From Neodiprion pinetum (lineage: Eukaryota; Arthropoda; Insecta; Hymenoptera; Diprionidae), in assembly GCF_021155775.2 (NCBI RefSeq), contig NC_060232.1, positions 27,721,922-27,785,921 of the forward strand: a stretch of 64,000 nt of DNA. Reading direction: 5' to 3'. Made by a program: the position numbers and the translations under genes. The notes below the pieces were generated by a model. That model saw only the letters and a list, made by a program, of their open reading frames with translations, was not told where the DNA came from and did not search any database. Positions 20,492 to 32,261 of the stretch are shown here, in pieces; positions within the stretch are counted from its first letter, which is position 1, and every line of letters starts with the position of its first letter.

Positions 20492-23400
20492 TCAGAAATC
20501 GCAGCGAAACGAGCGTAGGACCAACAGGGGAAAAATGGCGAGCGAAAAAGCACCCGCTGAAAAATATCGAAAATTGAGGTTTTGGTTTTTTGGCTGTAAC
20601 TTTTGATGCGTTGAACGTAGCGTATTGGAACTGCACCCAATCGATTTCTCTTGCAGAATAACATCGGCATAGTGCCACAATTAATCATTTTCATCACTTT
20701 TGAAAATCGCGAAAATTTTCGCCAAAAATGGAAAGGGGTTAGCCTTACTTTTTTTTTGGGCAAAAAACTTTTGGTCTCAGATTCGATTTGAATGACCCTT
20801 ATCTGACCAATTGGACCCTCAGGAACTCAGAAATCGCAGCGAAACGAGCGTAGGACCAACAGGAGAAAAATGGCGAGCGAAAAAGCACCTGCTGGAAAAT
20901 GTCGAAAATTCGGGTTTTCGTTTTTCGGCCGTAAGTTGTAATGCGTTGATTGCAGCGTATTGGGACTGCGCCCAATCGATTTCTCTCGCGAAATTACGCC
21001 GGAATAGTGCCACAATTAAACATTTTCAGCACTTTTGAAAATCGCGAAAATTTTCGCCAAAAATGGAAAGGGGTTAGCCTTGCTTTTTTTTTGGGCAAAA
21101 AACTTTTGGTCCCAGATTCGATTTGAATGACCCTCATCTGACCAATTGGACCCTCAGGAACTCAGAAATCGCAGCGAAACGAGCGTAGGACCAACAGGAG
21201 AAAAATGGCGAGCGAAAAAGCACCTGCTGAAAAATGTCGAAAATTCGGGTTTTCGTGTTCCGGCCGTAACTTGTAATGCGTTGATCGCAGCGTATTGGGA
21301 CTGCGCCCAATCGATTTCTCTCGCAAAATTACGTCGGAATAGTGCCACAATTAATCATTTTCATCACTTTTGAAAATCGCAAAAATTCTCGCCAATAATG
21401 GAAAGGGGTTAGCCTTACTTTTTTTTTGGGCAAAAAACTTTTGGTCTCAGATTCGATTTGAATGACCCTTATCTGACCAATTGAACCCTCAGGAACTCAG
21501 AAATCGCAGCGAAAAGAGCGTAGGACCAACAGAAGAGAAATGGCGAGCGAAAAAGCACCTGCTGAAAAATGTCTTAAACACAGGTTCTCTTTCTTTGCCT
21601 GTAACTTGTGATGCATTGATCGCAGCGTATTGGAACTGCACTTAATCGATTTCTCTCGCAAAATTACGTCGGAATAGTGCCACAATTAATCATTTTCAGC
21701 ACTTTTGAAAATCGCGAAAATTTTCGCCAAAAATGGAAAGGGAAAGGGAAATGGAAAGTTAGCCTTACTTTTTTTTTGGGCGAAAAACTTTTGGTCTCAG
21801 ATTCGATTTGAATGACCCTTATCTGACCAATTGGACCCTCAGGAACTCAGAAATCGCAGCGAAACGAGCGTAGGACCAACAGGAGAAAAATGGCGAGCGA
21901 AAAAGCACCCGCTGAAAAATATCGAAAATTGAGGTTTTGGTTTTTTGGCTGTAACTTGTGATGCGTTGATCGCAGCGTATTGGAACTGCACTTAATCGAT
22001 TTCTCTCGCGAAATTACGTCGGAATAGTGCCACAATTAATCATTTACAGCACTTTTAAAAATCGCGAAAATTTTCGCCAAAAATGGAAAGGGGTTAGCCT
22101 TACTTTTTTTTTGGGCGAAAAACTTTTGGTCTCAGATTCGATTTGAATGACCCTTATCTGACCAATTGGACCCTCAGGAACTCAGAAATCGCAGCGAAAC
22201 GAGCGTAGGACCAACAGGAGAAAAATGGCGAGCGAAAAAGCACCCGCTGAAAAATATCGAAAATTGAGGTTTTGGTTTTTTGGCTGTAACTTTTGATGCG
22301 TTGAACGTAGCGTATTGGAACTGCACCCAATCGATTTCTCTTGCAGAATAACATCGGCATAGTGCCACAATTAAGCATTTTCATCACTTTTGAAAATCGC
22401 GAAAATTTTCGCCAAAAATGGAAAGGGGTTAGCCTTACTTTTTTTTTGGGCAAAAAACTTTTGGTCTCAGATTCGATTTGAATGACCCTTATCTGACCAA
22501 TTGGACCCTCAGGAACTCAGAAATCGCAGCGAAACGAGCGTAGGACCAACAGGAGAAAAATGGCGAGCGAAAAAGCACCTGCTGGAAAATGTCGAAAATT
22601 CGGGTTTTCGTTTTTCGGCCGTAAGTTGTAATGCGTTGATTGCAGCGTATTGAGACTGCGCCCAATCGATTTCTCTCGCGAAATTACGCCGGAATAGTGC
22701 CACAATTAAACATTTTCAGCACTTTTGAAAATCGCGAAAATTTTCGCCAAAAATGGAAAGGGGTTAGCCTTGCTTTTTTTTTGGGCAAAAAACTTTTGAT
22801 CCCAGATTCGATTTGAATGACCCTCATCTGACCAATTGGACCCTCAGGAACTCAGAAATCGCAGCGAAACGAGCGTAGGACCAACAGGAGAAAAATGGCG
22901 AGCGAAAAAGCACCTGCTGAAAAATGTCGAAAATTCGGGTTTTCGTTTTCCGGCCGTAACTTGTAATGCGTTGATCGCAGCGTATTGGGACTGCGCCCAA
23001 TCGATTTCTCTCGCAAAATTACGTCGGAATAGTGCCACAATTAATCATTTTCATCACTTTTGAAAATCGCAAAAATTCTCGCCAATAATGGAAAGGGGTT
23101 AGCCTTACTTTTTTTTTGGGCAAAAAACTTTTGGTCTCAGATTCGATTTGAATGACCCTTATCTGACCAATTGAACCCTCAGGAACTCAGAAATCGCAGC
23201 GAAAAGAGCGTAGGACCAACAGAAGAGAAATGGCGAGCGAAAAAGCACCTGCTGAAAAATGTCTTAAACACAGGTTCTCTTTCTTTGCCTGTAACTTGTG
23301 ATGCATTGATCGCAGCGTATTGGAACTGCACTTAATCGATTTCTCTCGCAAAATTACGTCGGAATAGTGCCACAATTAATCATTTTCAGCACTTTTGAAA

Positions 23401-25211
23401 ATCGCGAAAATTTTCGCCAAAAATGGAAAGGGAAAGGGAAATGGAAAGTTAGCCTTACTTTTTTTTTGGGCGAAAAACTTTTGGTCTCAGATTCGATTTG
23501 AATGACCCTTATCTGACCAATTGGACCCTCAGGAACTCAGAAATCGCAGCGAAACGAGCGTAGGACCAACAGGAGAAAAATGGCGAGCGAAAAAGCACCC
23601 GCTGAAAAATATCGAAAATTGAGGTTTTGGTTTTTTGGCTGTAACTTGTGATGCGTTGATCGCAGCGTATTGGAACTGCACTTAATCGATTTCTCTCGCG
23701 AAATTACGTCGGAATAGTGCCACAATTAATCATTTTCAGCACTTTTAAAAATCGCGAAAATTTTCGCCAAAAATGGAAAGGGGTTAGCCTTACTTTTTTT
23801 TTGGGCGAAAAACTTTTGGTCTCAGATTCGATTTGAATGACCCTTATCTGACCAATTGGACCCTCAGGAACTCAGAAATCGCAGCGAAACGAGCGTAGGA
23901 CCAACAGGAGAAAAATGGCGAGCGAAAAAGCACCCGCTGAAAAATATCGAAAATTGAGGTTTTGGTTTTTTGGCTGTAACTTTTGATGCGTTGAACGTAG
24001 CGTATTGGAACTGCACCCAATCGATTTCTCTTGCAGAATAACATCGGCATAGTGCCACAATTAATCATTTTCATCACTTTTGAAAATCGCGAAAATTTTC
24101 GCCAAAAATGGAAAGGGGTTAGCCTTACTTTTTTTTTGGGCAAAAAACTTTTGGTCTCAGATTCGATTTGAATGACCCTTATCTGACCAATTGGACCCTC
24201 AGGAACTCAGAAATCGCAGCGAAACGAGCGTAGGACCAACAGGAGAAAAATGGCGAGCGAAAAAGCACCTGCTGGAAAATGTCGAAAATTCGGGTTTTCG
24301 TTTTTCGGCCGTAAGTTGTAATGCGTTGATTGCAGCGTATTGAGACTGCGCCCAATCGATTTCTCTCGCGAAATTACGCCGGAATAGTGCCACAATTAAA
24401 CATTTTCAGCACTTTTGAAAATCGCGAAAATTTTCGCCAAAAATGGAAAGGGGTTAGCCTTGCTTTTTTTTTGGGCAAAAAACTTTTGGTCCCAGATTCG
24501 ATTTGAATGACCCTCATCTGACCAATTGGACCCTCAGGAACTCAGAAATCGCAGCGAAACGAGCGTAGGACCAACAGGAGAAAAATGGCGAGCGAAAAAG
24601 CACCTGCTGAAAAATGTCGAAAATTCGGGTTTTCGTTTTCCGGCCGTAACTTGTAATGCGTTGATCGCAGCGTATTGGGACTGCGCCCAATCGATTTCTC
24701 TCGCAAAATTACGTCGGAATAGTGCCACAATTAATCATTTTCATCACTTTTGAAAATCGCAAAAATTCTCGCCAATAATGGAAAGGGGTTAGCCTTACTT
24801 TTTTTTTGGGCAAAAAACTTTTGGTCTCAGATTCGATTTGAATGACCCTCATCTGACCAATCGAACCCTCAGGAACTCAGAAATCGCAGCGAAAAGAGCG
24901 TAGGACCAACAGAAGAGAAATGGCGAGCGAAAAAGCACCTGCTGAAAAATGTCTTAAACACAGGTTCTCTTTCTTTGCCTGTAACTTGTGATGCATTGAT
25001 CGCAGCGTATTGGAACTGCACTTAATCGATTTCTCTCGCAAAATTACGTCGGAATAGTGCCACAATTAATCATTTTCAGCACTTTCGAAAATCGCGAAAA
25101 TTTTCGCCAAAAATGGAAAGGGGTTAGCCTTACTTTTTTTTTGGGCGAAAAACTTTTGGTCTCAGATTCGATTTGGATGACCCTTATCTGACCAATTGGA
25201 CCCTCAGGAAC
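20492..25211 (+). repeat. Five-monomer higher-order repeat, 1690 bp
   Basis: Five distinguishable monomer types repeat in the same order at 20492, 22182 and 23872 (spacing 1690 bp, four 335-bp units plus one 350-bp unit). Diagnostic variants are the GCAGAATAACATCGGC type, the GTAAGTTGTAATGCG type, the TTCCGGCCGTAAC type, the GTCTTAAACACAGG type with the 15-bp insertion, and the TTGAGGTTTTGG type with CTTAATCG. Copies differ by only a few substitutions. The third copy is replaced after its fourth unit. Confidence 0.85.
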
Positions 25212-27249
25212 TCAGAAATCGCAGCGAAACGAGCGTAGGACCAACAGGGGAAAAATGGCGAGCGAAAAAGCACCCGCTGAAAAATATCGAAACTTGAGGT
25301 TTTGGTTTTTTGGCTGTAACTTTTGATGCGTTGAACGTAGCGTATTGGAACTGCACCCAATCGATTTCTCTCGCAAAATTACGCCGGAATAGTGCCACAA
25401 TTAATCATTTTCAGCACTTTTGAAAATCGCGAAAATTTTCGCCAAAAATGGAAAGGGGTTAGCCTTACTTTTTTTTTGGGCAAAAAACTTTTGGTCTCAG
25501 ATTCAATTTGAATGACCCTTATCTGACCAATTGAACCTTCAGGAACTCAGAAATCGCAGCAAAAAGAGCGTAGGACCAACAGAAGAGAAATGGCGAGCGA
25601 AAAAGCACCCGCTGAAAAATGTCGAAAATTCGGGTTTTCGTTTTTTGGCCGTAACTTGTAATGCGTTGATTGCAGCGTATTGGGACTGCGCCCTATCGAT
25701 TTCTCTCGCAAAATTACGCCGGAATAGTGCCACAATTAATCATTTTCAGCACTTTTAAAAATCGCAAAAATTCTCGCCAAAAATGGAAAGGGGTTAGCCT
25801 TACTTTTTTTTTGGGCAAAAAATTTTTGGTCTCAGATTCGATTTGAATGACCCTTATCTGACCAATTGGACTCTCAGGAACTCAGAAATCGCAGCGAAAC
25901 GAGCGTAGGACCAACAGGAGAAAAATGGCGAGCGAAAAAGCACCTGCTGAAAAATGTCGAAAATTCGGGTTTTCGTTTTTCGGCCGTAACTTGTAATGCG
26001 TTGATTGCAGCGTATTGGGACTGCGCCCAATCGATTTCTCTCGCAAAATTACGCCGGAATAGTGCCACAATTAATCATTTCCAGCACTTTTGAAAATCGC
26101 AAAAATTCTCGCCAAAAATGGAAAGGGGTTAGCCTTACTTTTTTTTTGGGCAAAAAACTTTTGGTCTCAGATTCGATTTGAATGACCCTTATCTGACCAA
26201 TTGGACCCTCAGGAACTCAGAAATCGCAGCGAAACAAGCGTAGGACCAACAGGAGAAAAATGACGAGCGAAAAAGCACCTGCTGGAAAATGTCGAAAATT
26301 CGGGTTTTCGTTTTTCGGCCGTAACTTGTAATGCGTTGATTGCAGCGTATTGGGACTGCGCCCAATCGATTTCTCTCGCAAAATTACGCCGGAATAGTGC
26401 CACAATTAATCATTTTCAGCACTTTTAAAAATCGCGAAAATTCTCGCCAAAAATGGAAAGGGGTTAGCCTTACTTTTTTTTTGGGCAAAAAATTTTTGGT
26501 CTCAGATTCGATTTGAATGACCCTTATCTGACCAATTGGACTCTCAGGAACTCAGAAATCGCAGCGAAACGAGCGTAGGACCAACAGGAGAAAACTGGCG
26601 AGCGAAAAAGCACCTGCTGAAAAATGTCGAAAATTCGGGTTTTCGTTTTTCGGCCGTAACTTGTAATGCGTTGATTGCAGCGTATTGGGACTGCGCCCAA
26701 TCGATTTCTCTCGCAAAATTACGCCGGAATAGTGCCACAATTAATCATTTCCAGCACTTTTGAAAATCGCAAAAATTCTCGCCAAAAATGGAAAGGGGTT
26801 AGCCTTACTTTTTTTTTGGGCAAAAAACTTTTGGTCTCAGATTCGATTTGAATGACCCTTATCTGACCAATTGGACCCTCAGGAACTCAGAAATCGCAGC
26901 GAAACGAGCGTAGGACCAACAGGAGAAAAATGGCGAGCGAAAAAGCACCTGCTGGAAAATGTCGAAAATTCGGGTTTTCGTTTTTCGGCCGTAACTTGTA
27001 ATGCGTTGATTGTAGCGTATTGGGACTGCGCCCAATCGATTTCTCTCGCAAAATTACGCCGGAATAGTGCCACAATTAATCATTTTCAGCACTTTTGAAA
27101 ATCGCGAAAATTTTCGCCAAAAATGGAAAGGGGTTAGCCTTCCTTTTTTTTCGGGCAAAAAACTTTTGGTCTCAGATTCGATTTGAATGATCCTTATCTG
27201 ACCAATTGAACCTTCAGGAACTCAGAAATCGCAGCGAAAAGAGCGTAGG

Positions 27250-30200
27250 ACCAACAGGAGAAAAATGGCGAGCGAAAAAGCACCTGCTGGAAAATGTCGA
27301 AAATTCGGGTTTTCGTTTTTCGGCCGTAAGTTGTAATGCGTTGATTGCAGCGTATTGAGACTGCGCCCAATCGATTTCTCTCGCGAAATTACGCCGGAAT
27401 AGTGCCACAATTAAACATTTTCAGCACTTTTGAAAATCGCGAAAATTTTCGCCAAAAATGGAAAGGGGTTAGCCTTGCTTTTTTTTTGGGCAAAAAACTT
27501 TTGGTCTCAGATTCGATTTGAATGACCCTCATCTGACCAATTGGACCCTCAGGAACTCAGAAATCGCAGCGAAACGAGCGTAGGACCAACAGGAGAAAAA
27601 TGGCGAGCGAAAAAGCACCTGCTGAAAAATGTCGAAAATTCGGGTTTTCGTTTTCCGGCCGTAACTTGTAATGCGTTGATCGCAGCGTATTGGGACTGCG
27701 CCCAATCGATTTCTCTCGCAAAATTACGTCGGAATAGTGCCACAATTAATCATTTTCATCACTTTTGAAAATCGCAAAAATTCTCGCCAATAATGGAAAG
27801 GGGTTAGCCTTACTTTTTTTTTGGGCAAAAAACTTTTGGTCTCAGATTCGATTTGAATGACCCTTATCTGACCAATTGAACCCTCAGGAACTCAGAAATC
27901 GCAGCGAAAAGAGCGTAGGACCAACAGAAGAGAAATGGCGAGCGAAAAAGCACCTGCTGAAAAATGTCTTAAACACAGGTTCTCTTTCTTTGCCTGTAAC
28001 TTGTGATGCATTGATCGCAGCGTATTGGAACTGCACTTAATCGATTTCTCTCGCAAAATTACGTCGGAATAGTGCCACAATTAATCATTTTCAGCACTTT
28101 TGAAAATCGCGAAAATTTTCGCCAAAAATGGAAAGGGAAAGGGAAATGGAAAGTTAGCCTTACTTTTTTTTTGGGCGAAAAACTTTTGGTCTCAGATTCG
28201 ATTTGAATGACCCTTATCTGACCAATTGGACCCTCAGGAACTCAGAAATCGCAGCGAAACGAGCGTAGGACCAACAGGAGAAAAATGGCGAGCGAAAAAG
28301 CACCCGCTGAAAAATATCGAAAATTGAGGTTTTGGTTTTTTGGCTGTAACTTGTGATGCGTTGATCGCAGCGTATTGGAACTGCACTTAATCGATTTCTC
28401 TCGCGAAATTACGTCGGAATAGTGCCACAATTAATCATTTTCAGCACTTTTAAAAATCGCGAAAATTTTCGCCAAAAATGGAAAGGGGTTAGCCTTACTT
28501 TTTTTTTGGGCGAAAAACTTTTGGTCTCAGATTCGATTTGAATGACCCTTATCTGACCAATTGGACCCTCAGGAACTCAGAAATCGCAGCGAAACGAGCG
28601 TAGGACCAACAGGAGAAAAATGGCGAGCGAAAAAGCACCCGCTGAAAAATATCGAAAATTGAGGTTTTGGTTTTTTGGCTGTAACTTTTGATGCGTTGAA
28701 CGTAGCGTATTGGAACTGCACCCAATCGATTTCTCTTGCAGAATAACATCGGCATAGTGCCACAATTAATCATTTTCATCACTTTTGAAAATCGCGAAAA
28801 TTTTCGCCAAAAATGGAAAGGGGTTAGCCTTACTTTTTTTTTGGGCAAAAAACTTTTGGTCTCAGATTCGATTTGAATGACCCTTATCTGACCAATTGGA
28901 CCCTCAGGAACTCAGAAATCGCAGCGAAACGAGCGTAGGACCAACAGGAGAAAAATGGCGAGCGAAAAAGCACCTGCTGGAAAATGTCGAAAATTCGGGT
29001 TTTCGTTTTTCGGCCGTAAGTTGTAATGCGTTGATTGCAGCGTATTGAGACTGCGCCCAATCGATTTCTCTCGCGAAATTACGCCGGAATAGTGCCACAA
29101 TTAAACATTTTCAGCACTTTTGAAAATCGCGAAAATTTTCGCCAAAAATGGAAAGGGGTTAGCCTTGCTTTTTTTTTGGGCAAAAAACTTTTGGTCCCAG
29201 ATTCGATTTGAATGACCCTCATCTGACCAATTGGACCCTCAGGAACTCAGAAATCGCAGCGAAACGAGCGTAGGACCAACAGGAGAAAAATGGCGAGCGA
29301 AAAAGCACCTGCTGAAAAATGTCGAAAATTCGGGTTTTCGTTTTCCGGCCGTAACTTGTAATGCGTTGATCGCAGCGTATTGGGACTGCGCCCAATCGAT
29401 TTCTCTCGCAAAATTACGTCGGAATAGTGCCACAATTAATCATTTTCATCACTTTTGAAAATCGCAAAAATTCTCGCCAATAATGGAAAGGGGTTAGCCT
29501 TACTTTTTTTTTGGGCAAAAAACTTTTGGTCTCAGATTCGATTTGAATGACCCTCATCTGACCAATCGAACCCTCAGGAACTCAGAAATCGCAGCGAAAA
29601 GAGCGTAGGACCAACAGAAGAGAAATGGCGAGCGAAAAAGCACCTGCTGAAAAATGTCTTAAACACAGGTTCTCTTTCTTTGCCTGTAACTTGTGATGCA
29701 TTGATCGCAGCGTATTGGAACTGCACTTAATCGATTTCTCTCGCAAAATTACGTCGGAATAGTGCCACAATTAATCATTTTCAGCACTTTCGAAAATCGC
29801 GAAAATTTTCGCCAAAAATGGAAAGGGGTTAGCCTTACTTTTTTTTTGGGCGAAAAACTTTTGGTCTCAGATTCGATTTGGATGACCCTTATCTGACCAA
29901 TTGGACCCTCAGGAACTCAGAAATCGCAGCGAAACGAGCGTAGGACCAACAGGGGAAAAATGGCGAGCGAAAAAGCACCCGCTGAAAAATATCGAAACTT
30001 GAGGTTTTGGTTTTTTGGCTGTAACTTTTGATGCGTTGAACGTAGCGTATTGGAACTGCACCCAATCGATTTCTCTCGCAAAATTACGCCGGAATAGTGC
30101 CACAATTAATCATTTTCAGCACTTTTGAAAATCGCGAAAATTTTCGCCAAAAATGGAAAGGGGTTAGCCTTACTTTTTTTTTGGGCAAAAAACTTTTGGT

Positions 30201-31955
30201 CTCAGATTCGATTTGAATGACCCTTATCTGACCAATTGAACCTTCAGGAACTCAGAAATCGCAGCAAAAAGAGCGTAGGACCAACAGAAGAGAAATGGCG
30301 AGCGAAAAAGCACCCGCTGAAAAATGTCGAAAATTCGGGTTTTCGTTTTTTGGCCGTAACTTGTAATGCGTTGATTGCAGCGTATTGGGACTGCGCCCTA
30401 TCGATTTCTCTCGCAAAATTACGCCGGAATAGTGCCACAATTAATCATTTTCAGCACTTTTAAAAATCGCAAAAATTCTCGCCAAAAATGGAAAGGGGTT
30501 AGCCTTACTTTTTTTTTGGGCAAAAAATTTTTGGTCTCAGATTCGATTTGAATGACCCTTATCTGACCAATTGGACTCTCAGGAACTCAGAAATCGCAGC
30601 GAAACGAGCGTAGGACCAACAGGAGAAAAATGGCGAGCGAAAAAGCACCTGCTGAAAAATGTCGAAAATTCGGGTTTTCGTTTTTCGGCCGTAACTTGTA
30701 ATGCGTTGATTGCAGCGTATTGGGACTGCGCCCAATCGATTTCTCTCGCAAAATTACGCCGGAATAGTGCCACAATTAATCATTTCCAGCACTTTTGAAA
30801 ATCGCAAAAATTCTCGCCAAAAATGGAAAGGGGTTAGCCTTACTTTTTTTTTGGGCAAAAAACTTTTGGTCTCAGATTCGATTTGAATGACCCTTATCTG
30901 ACCAATTGGACCCTCAGGAACTCAGAAATCGCAGCGAAACGAGCGTAGGACCAACAGGAGAAAAATGGCGAGCGAAAAAGCACCTGCTGGAAAATGTCGA
31001 AAATTCGGGTTTTCGTTTTCCGGCCGTAACTTGTAATGCGTTGATCGCAGCGTATTGGGACTGCGCCCAATCGATTTCTCTCGCAAAATTACGTCGGAAT
31101 AGTGCCACAATTAATCATTTTCATCACTTTTGAAAATCGCAAAAATTCTCGCCAAAAATGGAAAGGGGTTAGCCTTACTTTTTTTTTGGGCAAAAAACTT
31201 TTGGTCTCAGATTCGATTTGAATGACCCTTATCTGACCAATTGGACCCTCAGGAACTCAGAAATCGCAGCGAAACAAGCGTAGGACCAACAGGAGAAAAA
31301 TGACGAGCGAAAAAGCACCTGCTGGAAAATGTCGAAAATTCGGGTTTTCGTTTTTCGGCCGTAACTTGTAATGCGTTGATTGCAGCGTATTGGGACTGCG
31401 CCAAATCGATTTCTCTCGCAAAATTACGCCGGAATAGTGCCACAATTAATCATTTTCAGCACTTTTAAAAATCGCGAAAATTCTCGCCAAAAATGGAAAG
31501 GGGTTAGCCTTACTTTTTTTTTGGGCAAAAAATTTTTGGTCTCAGATTCGATTTGAATGACCCTTATCTGACCAATTGGACTCTCAGGAACTCAGAAATC
31601 GCAGCGAAACGAGCGTAGGACCAACAGGAGAAAACTGGCGAGCGAAAAAGCACCTGCTGAAAAATGTCGAAAATTCGGGTTTTCGTTTTTCGGCCGTAAC
31701 TTGTAATGCGTTGATTGCAGCGTATTGGGACTGCGCCCAATCGATTTCTCTCGCAAAATTACGCCGGAATAGTGCCACAATTAATCATTTCCAGCACTTT
31801 TGAAAATCGCAAAAATTCTCGCCAAAAATGGAAAGGGGTTAGCCTTACTTTTCTTTTGGGCAAAAAACTTTTGGTCTCAGATTCGATTTGAATGACCCTT
31901 ATCTGACCAATTGGACCCTCAGGAACTCAGAAATCGCAGCGAAACGAGCGTAGGA
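27250..31955 (+). repeat. Large segmental tandem duplication within the satellite (about 4.7 kb)
   Basis: Monomers from about 22.5 to 27.2 kb reappear in order 4705 bp downstream (22852 to 27557, 23187 to 27892, 24877 to 29582, 25882 to 30587). From the unit near 31257 the offset becomes 5040, one extra monomer, the chimeric unit near 30922. The junction monomer at 27222 is a hybrid: its left part has the AACCTTCAGGAACTC/AAAAGAGCG type and its right part the GTAAGTTG/TTGAGACTG type, switching at about 27240-27256. Confidence 0.8.
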
Positions 31956-32261
31956 CCAACAGGAGAAAAATGGCGAGCGAAAAAGCACCTGCTGGAAAAT
32001 GTCGAAAATTCGGGTTTTCGTTTTTCGGCCGTAACTTGTAATGCGTTGATTGCAGCGTATTGGGACTGCGCCCAATCGATTTCTCTCGCAAAATTACGCC
32101 GGAATAGTGCCACAATTAATCATTTTCAGCACTTTTGAAAATCGCGAAAATTCTCGCCAAAAATGGAAAGGGGTTAGCCTTCCTTTTTTTTCGGGCAAAA
32201 AACTTTTGGTCTCAGATTCGATTTGAATGATCCTTATCTGACCAATTGAACCTTCAGGAAC

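Noticed and set aside
20900..20925. CENP-B box in the satellite (TCGAAAATTCGGG)
   Set aside because: The spacing between the two CG-containing halves is one base shorter than in the CENP-B box consensus and the leading T is replaced.
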